Shown: in pieces, positions 38,713 to 49,700 of the stretch
Numbering within the stretch: the first letter of the stretch is position 1
How the letters are laid out: every line of letters begins with the position of its first letter
Assembly (NCBI GenBank): GCA_007693395.1
Contig: REDS01000117.1
Span: forward strand, 1-64,000
Length of the DNA: 64,000 nt
Reading direction: 5' to 3'
DNA from: Balneolaceae bacterium
GTDB taxonomy: Bacteria > Bacteroidota > Rhodothermia > Balneolales > Balneolaceae
Position numbers and translations under genes: made by a program
Notes under the pieces: model-generated
What the model was told of the DNA's origin: nothing
The model's input: the letters and a program-made list of their open reading frames with translations, nothing else
Database searches by the model: none

Positions 38713-38783
38713 AATGTGTTCCTCGTTTTTTGTTAATGTTCTATTTATAAGAACCGAAATTTCAGGATTCCTTACACTTTTTT

Positions 38784-39530
38784 TTATCGAAGTGCTTCTT
38801 CAAGCTCTAATGAAGCGTTACTTCCTGCATCGCGATACTTTATTATTACCGGACAGGCTACTGAAAGGCCCAGTTCATTTGCCCAGGTACTTCCTACAGG
38901 CCGTGTACCGGGCACAACTATGGCGTTTTCGGGGATAGTGGCCCCTTTGCCGAGTATCACCTTGTTCACACAATCGTACACAGGTACAGAACGCGAGAGG
39001 GTAACCCCGGGTGCTATTACTGCTCCTTTCTTAACAAGAATACCTTCCACAATTACGGCACCTGCTCCAATAAAACAGTCCTCCTCTATAACCACAGGGC
39101 TAAGGCCAACAGGCTCCAGCACACCGCCAATCTGCACACCCGCGGAAAGGTGTACATTTTTTCCGATCTGTGCACATGAACCCACAAGTGCATGGCTATC
39201 AATCATTGTGCCTTCATCTACGTACGCACCAATATTCACATATGCAGGTGGCATGATAATAACACCTTTCGCTACATAGGCACCCCGCCTAACAGAAGAA
39301 CCTCCGGGTACAAGCCTTACACCGTCTTCCTCGCCAAACATTCGGGGAGGTAGATTGTCTTTATCAACAAAACCATCGTAAATGCCTCCATATTCTGCGT
39401 TTCTTCCGGCTTTAAATGCGGCAAGAATGGCTTCTTTCACAGCCACATTTGCTTCCCAGTATCCATCTTTTTGCTCGGCAGCACGTACTGTTCCATTTTC
39501 AAGTTGATCGAGTGTTTCTTCCCAGTTCAT
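38784..39530 (-). CDS. dapD: 2,3,4,5-tetrahydropyridine-2,6-dicarboxylate N-succinyltransferase
   Basis: Left-handed beta-helix hexapeptides; [53 protein letters not shown]. Confidence 0.95.
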   Translation of the reverse strand: MNWEETLDQLENGTVRAAEQKDGYWEANVAVKEAILAAFKAGRNAEYGGIYDGFVDKDNLPPRMFGEEDGVRLVPGGSSVRRGAYVAKGVIIMPPAYVNIGAYVDEGTMIDSHALVGSCAQIGKNVHLSAGVQIGGVLEPVGLSPVVIEEDCFIGAGAVIVEGILVKKGAVIAPGVTLSRSVPVYDCVNKVILGKGATIPENAIVVPGTRPVGSTWANELGLSVACPVIIKYRDAGSNASLELEEALR

Positions 39531-39532
39531 GT

Positions 39533-40414
39533 CTAATCCTTATTCGTTTTATACCACTGTTTAATTTGTTGATCTGCTTCGATCAGCTGCTCCGTTTTTC
39601 CCAAATCCTCTTCCGACAAAGGCAAACGTACAACTAATTCTGTAATTAAACCTTTTTCTTTTAACAGCCATTTGGCAGGTATTGGGTTTGATGCTGAAAA
39701 AAGAGCACGGATTGCATTTGGCCATACCGGAAATAGCGAATCCGTATCGCCGGAAAGACATTTCTGTAAGTATAGTAATGTTTCATCCGGCCAGATGTTT
39801 GATGCTACAGATACCAGGCCTTTACCACCCTCAATTGCAAAATCGGGCATGAGCGCATCATCACCGCTAAAGAGAGGCAAATCAGGTGCTGTTTTTCTGA
39901 ATGTTTTAAACTCCGCAATACTTCCACTGGCCTCTTTCAAAGCCCATAACCTTTTATGGCCCGCAAGTGCTTCCAATACTTCCGGAGCCATCTTTGTACC
40001 CGTTCTCGATGGAATATTGTATAGCATGCACGGCTTATCTGCGGTATCAAGCAGATTCCGGAACCAGGCAACCTGTCCCTTAACACCCGGTTTAGCATAG
40101 AGTGGGGTTACCAGAAGAAAAGCGTCAACATTGTGTTCATTGCAAAATGCAATCCACTCTTTTTGTTTGGGTAGATCAAGCCCGCCCACACCGGCCATAA
40201 TGGGTACTGAAAGATTTAGCCCTGTCACTACATCAATCACTTCTCTTTTTTCATCATCCGTAAGTGCTAATCCCTCACCGGTACTGCCGGCGAGCAGAAT
40301 ACCTGCACCCACTTCATTTTGCCTTTCAGCAAGATGGATTAAATCCTCAAAATGGACGGATCCATCCCGTTGCATGGGAGTGATCAGTGCTGTAAAAAGT
40401 GAGTAGTTCTTCAT
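39533..40414 (-). CDS. dapA: 4-hydroxy-tetrahydrodipicolinate synthase
   Basis: GSTGEGLALTDDEK, YNIPSRTGTKM, LKEASGS. Confidence 0.97.
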   Translation of the reverse strand: MKNYSLFTALITPMQRDGSVHFEDLIHLAERQNEVGAGILLAGSTGEGLALTDDEKREVIDVVTGLNLSVPIMAGVGGLDLPKQKEWIAFCNEHNVDAFLLVTPLYAKPGVKGQVAWFRNLLDTADKPCMLYNIPSRTGTKMAPEVLEALAGHKRLWALKEASGSIAEFKTFRKTAPDLPLFSGDDALMPDFAIEGGKGLVSVASNIWPDETLLYLQKCLSGDTDSLFPVWPNAIRALFSASNPIPAKWLLKEKGLITELVVRLPLSEEDLGKTEQLIEADQQIKQWYKTNKD

Positions 40415-41100
40415 ACCAGTTCGCTAAATGCGCGATCGAAAATATCTGAAAATGGGTATACGCCCGGTTCAATCAACGTGTTTTCTACGATAAAGTTTGC
40501 TGTCCATATGGCGCCATCAGCAAATACACTGCGGTCATGTGCTTCGTGTTTCAGGTAGATCGATTCGCCCGAGGTTTTTATATGAAGATTGTGAATGCCT
40601 TTCACATCGCCCTGGCGGTCAGATGAGATAACGGCCTCTTTGCCAAGCCACTCCTGCCATGAGAGAGCTGTGCCACTTGGCGCGTCAAGTTTTTGTGTGT
40701 GATGAACTTCATGAATATGAAATTTTGGATTTTCCAGCAGTTCTGATCCCTTCCCAAAGATTTGGATAGCTTTGCGAATCAGATTCATTCCCATGCTGAA
40801 ATTTGAGCCAATCACCCATCGTGAATTTGAAGCTTTCACTCTTTCGGGCAGATCTGAAGGCCATGCGTAACCTGTAGTACCCCACACAGCGGGAATGCCT
40901 GCTTTAAGAAGCTGCTCCAATACCATTTCGGCAGCTGTGCCAGGCACAAAAACAATGGCTACATCGGTTTTCTTGAGCGCCTCGGCGGTTGGCTTATTAT
41001 GCTCATCAAATAGAACGGCTTTTTCACCCAGCTGATGGGCTACATAGCTTCCGGTTTTACCGGTTCCTATTACAGAATATTTTTTTGTCTGTGAACTCAT
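40411..41100 (-). CDS. dapB: 4-hydroxy-tetrahydrodipicolinate reductase
   Basis: IGTGKTGSYVAHQL, SNFSMGMNL, EVHHTQKLDAPSGTAL. Confidence 0.97.
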   Translation of the reverse strand: MSSQTKKYSVIGTGKTGSYVAHQLGEKAVLFDEHNKPTAEALKKTDVAIVFVPGTAAEMVLEQLLKAGIPAVWGTTGYAWPSDLPERVKASNSRWVIGSNFSMGMNLIRKAIQIFGKGSELLENPKFHIHEVHHTQKLDAPSGTALSWQEWLGKEAVISSDRQGDVKGIHNLHIKTSGESIYLKHEAHDRSVFADGAIWTANFIVENTLIEPGVYPFSDIFDRAFSELV

Positions 41101-41103
41101 ATG

Positions 41104-42456
41104 TTATGGTTTAATGAATTTTTTGTGCAACACATTTATCACGTCTGTTGCTTTCTCTTCTGATACTAAAAAGCAGAGGTTATGAGAACTTGCTCCGTGG
41201 CAAATCATCCTGATATTTACATTCTCAAGTGCTCCAAAAACCGGGCCGCTAAGGCCGGCTGTAGCATCAAGGTTATTTCCTACAAGCGCTATCAGCGAAA
41301 GATTTGTTTCAATCTCAACTTCTGCGAATTCCCGAAGTTCCTCTAAAATCTCATCATTTAGTTTTTGTTTGCCCGATGCGTGGATGTCAGAGTCGAGTGT
41401 CAGGGCTACGCTAACCTCACTTGTTGTAACCAGATCCACGCTGATTTTATGGTTAGACAATACCTGAAAAAGTTTTGCAAGGTAACCATGGCGATGCAAC
41501 ATGTCGAGGCTGTGCACAGTGAGCAGTGTTTGATTTTTCCGAAGACTGATTGCCCTGATTACCGGTTTGCCTTTAGCCTCTTTTACTATCCAGGTACCGG
41601 GTTTTTCAGGCTCTATACTGGAACCCACATAAACCCGGATATTTTTTCTGATGGCGGGCACAACCGTAGCCGGATGCAGCACTTTTGCACCAAATACCGA
41701 TAGTTCTGAAGCCTCGGCAAAACTAATCTCGGTTATAGGTCTGGCATCTGGCACAATACGAGGATCTGTTGTATAGATTGCGGTAACATCTGTCCAGATT
41801 TCAAGCACATCGGCGTCTGCCGCTTCGGCGAAAAGTGCTGCAGAATAGTCACTTCCCCCTCTCCCCAAGGTTGTGGTGGCACCATTTGGTTCACGCCCAA
41901 TAAACCCTTGGGTAACAATCCGCCCTTTTTCCATAAGGGGCTGCATCAATTTGGTAACCTTCTCTGAAATAGCCGGAATATCAGGCTCGGCAGCGCCATA
42001 ATTGTTATCTGTTATGATGGCGTTTCTGGCATCGAACCATGTAATATACTCACCAGACTCCTCACGCAATATCTGTGCAAATAGTTTTGACGAAAGCCTC
42101 TCACCAAAAGAGAGTATTTCATCCTTCAGCATCTGTGTCATGATTTGTGTGCGCGATGCAATCAATTCAAGCTCTTCCAAGAATTCTTCAATCTCACTCT
42201 TTAACTGTTGGGGTTTCTTCAAATCACCAAGAATGGCAAGGTGTTTTTCTTTGATGGCTTTTGCTATCTCAACCTTTTCTTCAACAGCGCCGGAGGCAAT
42301 CATATCTGAAAGCAAATTGGTAGTTCCGGCTGTTGCACTTACAACAATTACTTTTTTGTCAGGATCGGTTTTAACAATTGCGGCACAACGGCGCATAGCT
42401 TCTATATCAGCCATACTTGTGCCGCCAAACTTGGCAACTTTACGTAAATCGGGCAT
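41104..42456 (-). CDS. lysC: Aspartate kinase with ACT domains
   Basis: VAKFGGTSMAD; TTLGRGGSDYSAALFAEA; adjacent to dap genes. Confidence 0.96.
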   Translation of the reverse strand: MPDLRKVAKFGGTSMADIEAMRRCAAIVKTDPDKKVIVVSATAGTTNLLSDMIASGAVEEKVEIAKAIKEKHLAILGDLKKPQQLKSEIEEFLEELELIASRTQIMTQMLKDEILSFGERLSSKLFAQILREESGEYITWFDARNAIITDNNYGAAEPDIPAISEKVTKLMQPLMEKGRIVTQGFIGREPNGATTTLGRGGSDYSAALFAEAADADVLEIWTDVTAIYTTDPRIVPDARPITEISFAEASELSVFGAKVLHPATVVPAIRKNIRVYVGSSIEPEKPGTWIVKEAKGKPVIRAISLRKNQTLLTVHSLDMLHRHGYLAKLFQVLSNHKISVDLVTTSEVSVALTLDSDIHASGKQKLNDEILEELREFAEVEIETNLSLIALVGNNLDATAGLSGPVFGALENVNIRMICHGASSHNLCFLVSEEKATDVINVLHKKFIKP

Positions 42457-42724
42457 AGAGTTTCAGATTGAAAATTTGGTTGAAAAATAAGGAATTTTGA
42501 TGCCCTATGTGGGCTTTGTTACAGGTTTATTATTAAGTGTTGTAAACAATTTTACGGCTGTAAAATTCATACCTCCATGTTTCAGGGATTGATCATTGTG
42601 AACCGAATTAACTTAGCTGCTTTAGATTTAAAGAAAAGATTTCGTATTTTAACTGATTCGTAGAAATGTCGAACTTTTGACCTTTGAAACAGAAAGTTTA
42701 ATCTAACAACCCCGGTGATTTTTT

Positions 42725-42817
42725 ATGCCAAGCGGAAAGAAAAGAAAAAGAGCCAAGATTGCTAAGCACAAAAGAAAAAAGCGTCTGCGTAAGAACAGGC
42801 ATAAGAAGAAAAAGTAA
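42725..42817 (+). CDS. AURKAIP1/COX24-domain mini-protein, bS22/mS38-like ribosomal protein (30 aa)
   Basis: ATG...TAA encodes MPSGKKRKRAKIAKHKRKKRLRKNRHKKKK, matching the AURKAIP1/COX24 C-terminal signature; dedicated terminator downstream; absent from the supplied ORF track because of length. Confidence 0.88.
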   Translation: MPSGKKRKRAKIAKHKRKKRLRKNRHKKKK

Positions 42818-42834
42818 TTTTTAAAGGCTTTCTG

Positions 42835-42864
42835 AAAGGGTACAATTTGTGCCCTTTTTTATTT
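42835..42864 (+). terminator. Rho-independent terminator of the 30-aa ORF
   Basis: AAAGGGTACA-ATT-TGTGCCCTTT stem followed by TTT and more T; abuts the convergent stop at 42864. Confidence 0.8.
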
Positions 42865-43514
42865 TAAGCCGCCGGTACTTTTACACTGTTATCAGCAATC
42901 TTAATTATTTTGTTTGCCTTAAACAAAAGATGAGTGAGCTTTCGGCCAATATATTCATGAACTTCGTTGAGGCTGTTCATATCGCTGATGGTAAACTGAA
43001 AGTAAGAAAGCAGGTTAATCGCGGTCAGATATTTACCATATTCATCACCGTCAATTTCAATATGCCAGCGGGTAATAATATCATCTGAAATTAGTAACTC
43101 GTTCACTTCCTTACTGGCACGGTCCATCCACTGGCTGGCCATTTCAATCCTGTAGTTTTCATCGCCTGATGGAATTTTAGGCTGGCACTTATTCACATCA
43201 AAATGCCATACCAACTCTATGTCGATGGACGTATCAACGCTGGATTCGGTGAGATGTTTGGCCTTAAGCATGGGATGGCTGCCTGTACCCGATAGTTTGT
43301 TTGCTAAGGCTACCTCGCGGAAACTGTCCCAATCAAAATTGATGGATAAATGAGTGAGATGATCCGTTGATTCACTCAGATCGATCACAATTTCCAAACC
43401 GGCTGCGTTTATTTTAGCCTCTTCCCAAGTTTTGAATTTTGAAACATTTATATTTCTCTTGTTTAATGAACTATTGATCTTATTAACTACAGACTGAAAA
43501 ATAGGATACTGCAT
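42864..43514 (-). CDS. Hypothetical protein, 216 aa
   Basis: Long ORF, no family recognised. Confidence 0.65.
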   Translation of the reverse strand: MQYPIFQSVVNKINSSLNKRNINVSKFKTWEEAKINAAGLEIVIDLSESTDHLTHLSINFDWDSFREVALANKLSGTGSHPMLKAKHLTESSVDTSIDIELVWHFDVNKCQPKIPSGDENYRIEMASQWMDRASKEVNELLISDDIITRWHIEIDGDEYGKYLTAINLLSYFQFTISDMNSLNEVHEYIGRKLTHLLFKANKIIKIADNSVKVPAA

Positions 43515-43561
43515 TCCTCATTCTACCATTTAAGTGAAAGGTTTAGTTTATTCCCGCTCAG

Positions 43562-45148
43562 ATGAACAATTACTATGCATTAATATATTTAACTGAAGAA
43601 CTAAAAACCAATTGCCTGGACAGGGCTTTTGAGTTTAGTATTTCTCCGCATAAAAATGTTTGGGAGGGGTATCTCGCTAATGATACCGATACCATCCGCC
43701 TGGTGTTCTCTGCCAATCCCGGAGAAACCGCTCTTTTTACTGACCGCTATAAAGCTGCAAAAAAATCAAATACTATTCGATTTTTCGAACGTATTGAAGC
43801 TCATATCATTACAGATATTGTTCTTGCAGAAAGTGATAGATTTATTACACTTTATTTTGGTACGGAGTACAGCTTAATTTTTCAGCTTTTTGGAAACAGG
43901 CCCAACATTTTTCTGGTAAAGAACAACTTAATTATTGATGCCTTTAAACAACCCGATGTTCACACAGGCAAGCCCGCTCCTGAACCCCGAAAACCATCAT
44001 CGAAAAAGAAGCCGCTTAAACAGGGGCTCAGCCCGAAAAATGCCATAATTAAAACCAATCCAAAATTTCCCCGTCATCTCATTCCACTGCTGATTGAAGA
44101 GTACGAGCTCGAAAAAAAATCAACCGGGGAGATCGCCTCACTTACAGAAAAGTGCACCACAGTGATGACTGAAAAACCACAGTTCAGAGTGCTGAGTACA
44201 GGCAATCTCTGCCTGCTTCCTTTTGACATTCTATCAGCTGAAAACAAGAAAGTGTTTGCAAAAATTAATGATGCAGTTCGGTTCGCATATTATAATACAT
44301 CCCGAGAGCGCCGGCTTACTGAACGGCTGCAAAGCATAAAACCAAGGCTCGAATCTGCCATTAAAAAAACAGAGCGAACCATTCAACAGCTCGAAAATGC
44401 CGATATTGCACTTGAACGCGCAGAAATGTACGAGCAGTATGGGCACCTTTTGATGGCCAAAGCCCACATCAAACCGGATAACGGGACAGAATTTTTGGAA
44501 GTTGAAAATTTTTATGATGCCAATAAGCCGGTTCGCATCCCCATTAAACCGGAACTTACAGTAGCTGAAAATGCACAGAACTACTACGACAAATCCTCCG
44601 GGGCTGTACGCAGTGTAGAAGAGTCCAGAAGAAGGCTTACCGAAACAGAAAAACGGTTGAACGAATTAAGAACTCTGAACACCTCTATAAATAATATTGA
44701 GCAGGTTTACCAATTTGATGATTGGTTCAAAGAGAATGAAACTGAATTACAGCGACTGGGAATTCTGTCGCAAAATGTGCAAAAGGAAACCTCACCTTAC
44801 CGAAAATTAACCATTGACGGCTTCGAAGTTTGGGTTGGCAAAAATGCTAAAAGCAACGATCGCCTCACTACAGATGCACATAAAGAAGATGTATGGATGC
44901 ATGCCCGCGGTGTAAGCGGATCGCACGTTGTAATCAGGATGAATAACCGGCAGGAAATGCCTCAAAAATCTGTTATTTTGCAGGCTGCAGCTATTGCTGC
45001 CTGGAATTCGAAAGCACGCGGAGCGGGCCTCGTTCCGGTAATATTTACAAAACGAAAATATGTAACGAAGCCTAAAGGCGCACCGGCCGGAACAGTTCGC
45101 GTACAGCGGGAACAGGTTGAGATGGTAAAACCACAAAAAATTGCATGA
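43562..45148 (+). CDS. rqcH: NFACT family protein (RqcH/Rqc2 homolog)
   Basis: NFACT-N, coiled coil, NFACT-R: RKLTIDGFEVWVGKNAKSNDRLT...KEDVWMHARGVSGSHVVIR. Confidence 0.88.
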   Translation: MNNYYALIYLTEELKTNCLDRAFEFSISPHKNVWEGYLANDTDTIRLVFSANPGETALFTDRYKAAKKSNTIRFFERIEAHIITDIVLAESDRFITLYFGTEYSLIFQLFGNRPNIFLVKNNLIIDAFKQPDVHTGKPAPEPRKPSSKKKPLKQGLSPKNAIIKTNPKFPRHLIPLLIEEYELEKKSTGEIASLTEKCTTVMTEKPQFRVLSTGNLCLLPFDILSAENKKVFAKINDAVRFAYYNTSRERRLTERLQSIKPRLESAIKKTERTIQQLENADIALERAEMYEQYGHLLMAKAHIKPDNGTEFLEVENFYDANKPVRIPIKPELTVAENAQNYYDKSSGAVRSVEESRRRLTETEKRLNELRTLNTSINNIEQVYQFDDWFKENETELQRLGILSQNVQKETSPYRKLTIDGFEVWVGKNAKSNDRLTTDAHKEDVWMHARGVSGSHVVIRMNNRQEMPQKSVILQAAAIAAWNSKARGAGLVPVIFTKRKYVTKPKGAPAGTVRVQREQVEMVKPQKIA

Positions 45149-45687
45149 TTAGTGAAAAAAAAATCAAACCGCCGATAGTTCTGTGCGGCATGATGGGAAC
45201 GGGTAAATCTACCCTCGGAAGATTGCTTGCTGAAGAACTAAGCTTACCCTTCTATGATCTTGACAAGATGATTGAGCAGAAAACAGGGAAAAGTATACCT
45301 CAGATTTTTGAGGAATTCGGCGAAAAGGAATTCAGACGAATTGAGCGCGAGGTTCTCACTGCTTTTGTTCAAAGCTGCGACGGCGTGCTGGCTCTTGGCG
45401 GAGGGTCACTGCAAAATCAACACCTAACCGACCATGTTAAACTGTATGCATGGCTGGTATTTATCAATACACCCATCGAATTAATTCTTGAAAGGGTACT
45501 CAGAAAGAAAAACCGGCCAATGATTAAAACAGAAGATCCCGAAAAAACACGCGAAAAGATTGAACAACTATTCGAAGCAAGAAAACCGTTATATAAACAG
45601 GCACACATAACTGTGCAAACAGACGGCAGGGATGCTGAAGTTTTTGCAACTGAAATTGTAAAACGACTGAAAATATATGCAGCATAG
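45145..45687 (+). CDS. aroK: Shikimate kinase
   Basis: GMMGTGKSTLGRLLAEEL Walker A; EFRRIEREVL; ALGGGSL. Confidence 0.95.
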   Translation: MISEKKIKPPIVLCGMMGTGKSTLGRLLAEELSLPFYDLDKMIEQKTGKSIPQIFEEFGEKEFRRIEREVLTAFVQSCDGVLALGGGSLQNQHLTDHVKLYAWLVFINTPIELILERVLRKKNRPMIKTEDPEKTREKIEQLFEARKPLYKQAHITVQTDGRDAEVFATEIVKRLKIYAA

Positions 45688-46792
45688 TTTTGAAATTAAT
45701 AGTGCATCAGGCAGCTACAATGCTATGGTTGGTGCTGATATTTTTGGCGATTCTGTTGGCCGTATTCTTGAAAAGAAGCCAGCAGATAAGGTATTTCTTC
45801 TTATCGATGAAAATGTTGAGAGCCACCATGGCGATTACATCATAAACACCCTGAAAAGCAGCCATTGTGATGTTGAAGTGAAGATAGTGCCACAAGGTGA
45901 GGGGAGTAAATCAGTACCTTTTTGGGAAGAAGCTTCCACATTCCTGCTTGAAAATGGCGTACGCCGCAACACCCCTCTTTTTGTAGCAGGCGGTGGGGTT
46001 ACAGGCGACCTTGGCGGATTCGTGGCAGCTACGACACTTCGCGGAATTCCACTTGTGCATATTCCCACAACTCTTCTTGCCATGGTAGATAGTTCCATTG
46101 GCGGGAAAACAGGCATTAACCATCACACAGGTAAAAATCTTATTGGTGCTTTTTACAGGCCTGATTCTGTAGTTGCCGATATCCGATTTCTTGATACACT
46201 ACCCCGCAACGAATGGATAAATGGGTTGAGTGAAATCCTGAAATATGGCGCCATAAGTGATAATGCCATCTTCGATGATGCCGAAATTTTTCTTCAGGCT
46301 GATATTTCTTCGGGTAATGCTGATACACTCATAAACCTTATTGCAAAGTGCATCCGGATAAAGGCAGATATCGTTCAAAAAGATGAATTCGAAGGTAACA
46401 TCCGTGCTTTTTTAAATTTTGGGCACACATTTGCTCACGCTCTCGAAAAAGAGTGCGGATTTAATGCAATGAGCCATGGTGAGGCGGTTTTTCTCGGTAT
46501 GCTTGCTGCTGCCCGGCTCAGCAATCAAACCGGCAGCAAACTTCATGAAAACAGATTAGACAAATTCCGGCCACTCTACTCCTACAGAGTAACAGCCGAA
46601 GAGTTAAATGCAGAGAGTTTAACGCATCACATGCGGGCAGATAAAAAGCGGATTGAAAACCACATACGTTTTGTTTTGCTTGATGATTGGCAACATCCCG
46701 TGCTTAAAACAGTTAAGGATGAAGAGCTTATCTATCAAGCCTGGCGAACAGTTTTCAGCGAGCTTCAAAACAGACAAAAAGCAACAATTTGA
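45677..46792 (+). CDS. aroB: 3-dehydroquinate synthase
   Basis: GGGVTGDLGGFVAATTLRGIPLVHIPTTLLAMVDSSIGGKTGINH. Confidence 0.97.
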   Translation: MQHSFEINSASGSYNAMVGADIFGDSVGRILEKKPADKVFLLIDENVESHHGDYIINTLKSSHCDVEVKIVPQGEGSKSVPFWEEASTFLLENGVRRNTPLFVAGGGVTGDLGGFVAATTLRGIPLVHIPTTLLAMVDSSIGGKTGINHHTGKNLIGAFYRPDSVVADIRFLDTLPRNEWINGLSEILKYGAISDNAIFDDAEIFLQADISSGNADTLINLIAKCIRIKADIVQKDEFEGNIRAFLNFGHTFAHALEKECGFNAMSHGEAVFLGMLAAARLSNQTGSKLHENRLDKFRPLYSYRVTAEELNAESLTHHMRADKKRIENHIRFVLLDDWQHPVLKTVKDEELIYQAWRTVFSELQNRQKATI

Positions 46793-49700
46793 TACTGCGA
46801 TTTTTATATAACATCTGGAGATGGTTCTGGCGCGTTTTCTTCTCGCTTGCCATTATCGCTGTATTGCTTGTGGTGACCATTGTGGCACTATTGCAGTTAC
46901 CCCAAAGCAGAGACTTCCTCAAAACAGAAATCACAGATACATTTAATGCGCAGTTTGAGGGAAACCTTCAGATTGGCGAGATTACCGGCTTTTTACCCTT
47001 TACCGCCGGTATAGAAAATGGTGAAATTTTCGCACCGGGTGATTCTGTCAATCCTGTAATCTCTTTTCAAAGTGCTAATGTGAGGGTAAACTGGTGGCAG
47101 CTTGTGCAACAAAATCTGTCGATCTCCTATTTTGAGTTAGATTCACCTAAAATTAATCTCGGATTTGATGGCGATTCGCTCTCAATTGCAAAAGTGTTTG
47201 TGCAAAAAGAAGAGTTTCAGGAACCTTCTATCCTTGACGGAGACCAGCCCCAGCTGATTAAACGAGTAAATATATTTGCTCCCCGTATTGCTGTTTCAAA
47301 CGGTTCACTTCTGGTTGATGAAACCGTTACACTGCCTGAAAATCTACAGCTGCCTTCACCTTTTGAGGTGGAAAATCTCAGTTTTTCAATCTTTCTTGAG
47401 GTAACCGATACTCAAACTTACTTTGATCTGCCCGATTTTACTGCAGACCTGCCCGGAACACGTTATGAGCAACTGATGCTGTCTGGCCAGTTTTATAACG
47501 ATGATCAATTTTTCGAGCTTAATCGCTTTCGGCTTTCAACCAGCCTTGGGGATGCCGATTTCAGTTTTGAGGCATCACCGGTAAATCTGTTTCAACCAAA
47601 CCTGGCTGCCCAGTTTCGTGATGCTCAGTATAAACTTCAAATAACCGAAAGTTCCTTTTCTACAGAATTGGTGCAACAGTTTGTTGCGGGTTACCCATCA
47701 TTCGAGGATGATCTTCAGCTCGAAATGATCTCAGAAGGAACCCTTCAGGATTACTACCTCGACAGGTTGCAGGCAAATATTGGTGAATCTTCCCTTCTGG
47801 TATCAGCGCGGGCTTCAAATCTGATGGAAGACTCCATCTCATACCGTGCTCAGATCGATAATATGGTTATCCATCCCACCACACTCTCTTGGGTTGCTGA
47901 TACTTACTTTGAAAACGAAATCAACCTCGAACGTTACCAGCTAAGTACCATTCGTGGTGAATTAAACGGTAGCAGAGAAGCCCTGGAAGCTGATTTCAGC
48001 GCGCAAACTGAGGCAGGCTCGTTTCTGCTTGATGGCTCCATACGGTTTGAAGAATTATTGCAGTATAATCTTATTTTCGAAGTGGATACGCTTGATGTTA
48101 CCCCATTTTTGGCTGACACAGCGAGCAACAGTATCATACAAGGGCGGCTTACCCTTAATGGCGAAGGAACAGGCAGCGAAGCAGTATTTAACAGCCGGGT
48201 AGATCTGAGCAGAAGCGTACTTCTGGGATACGATGTGGATACATTTATCGCCGATTTTAATTTCGACCGCGGCACCCTCAACTATAATATCAATGGAAGC
48301 GATTCAGATTTCCAGATTACAGCACGCGGACTTTACGGCGCTACTGATAGCACAACACGATTTGTAACTGAGGGAGATGTAGAAAACTTCAATCTTAAAA
48401 AGTTCTACGAAGATTTTCACGCCGATGAAACATCCTTTAACAGCCGTTTCTCAGCCAATCTGGAATGGCAAACTATTGATGACCTAACCGGAAGGGTTAG
48501 TTTTGAGGTTGAAGAGTCCACAATTGGCCAGGATACGCTCCGTGCTCATCAATTCTATGCTGATCTGAATACCAATTCAAACAACTCCCGAATTTTACGG
48601 CTTACCAGCTCCTTTTTCGATGGCGAAATATCAGGCAACCTTGATTATGGCCTTATCACCGATTTTGGAAAATACTGGAATGCCTACCTCAGAGAACGTA
48701 TTTCTGAAGAGATTCTCTTTGATCCCGAATTTGCACTACTGCTCGAAGAACCCATTTTCGAGGATAACGATCCGCGCTCTGCAAATATCGACATCAGAAT
48801 GACGGTGAGAGACCTATCACTGCTTCGGATGTATCTACCAGACCTTCCTGACCTTGAAAGCCGGGCACAATTCAGAACTACAATCGATGTATCGAAGGAA
48901 CGCCTTTTAATTACAGGTGAACTGATGGATCAGAATTTTATTTATGGTGATATCAACGCAAAAAACTTCAATGCTGCATTTACAGCAGGGTTTCGGTATC
49001 TCAATCAACTAAAAGAGAGCAGCACCGTTGACCTTCAGATCAGCGCTTCAGAAGCCAGCCTCAATAACCTGCAAATTAAAGACAGCAACCTCAGTTTTAC
49101 CATGCGTGATGATTCCATCAGAGTGAATCAACGCTTTGAAAGGCTTGAGGACGACCTCAAAATTGAATCCCAATTTACAAGCTTTTTAAGAGACAGCACG
49201 GTTGATGTGATTATTGAACGGCTTACGCTCGGCACCCAAGCCTATAACTGGCAAACCGAGGGCAATCCCGCACTTCGTTACCATGCCCGCAATGCGCTGG
49301 ATATTGAAAATTTTGTTCTCATCAGCGATTCCGATTATATCGAAATTAACGGCACCTACAGTGGTGACTTTAATGACTCTGTAGAGTACAGTATCAGAAA
49401 TTTTGACCTTAGCAGGGTGTCTGATTTGATTGGCGGCAGAATTCAGTTCTCAGGCATCATGAACGGAGAGTTCGCCACACAAACATTAACACAAATTCCA
49501 TCTATTCAGGGTGATTTAAGTGTTGAAAACGGCCGTATTCTCGATCGCGTTATCGGTGATGTTACCCTAAACAGTGTGCTAAACCGGGAAACAAACCGCT
49601 TTGATACCGAAATTCATATATACACCGATCCCGAACGCTACAGAAGTTACTACAACCGAAATGATGGCATTGGCCAGGATCTGCTGCTAACCGGATACTT

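Noticed and set aside
41049-41075. CCGGTTTTACCGG short inverted repeat
   Set aside because: Lies inside the dapB coding region (glycine-rich NAD motif codons); not a terminator
42002-42490. 162-aa ORF antisense to lysC
   Set aside because: Shadow ORF with no recognisable domain
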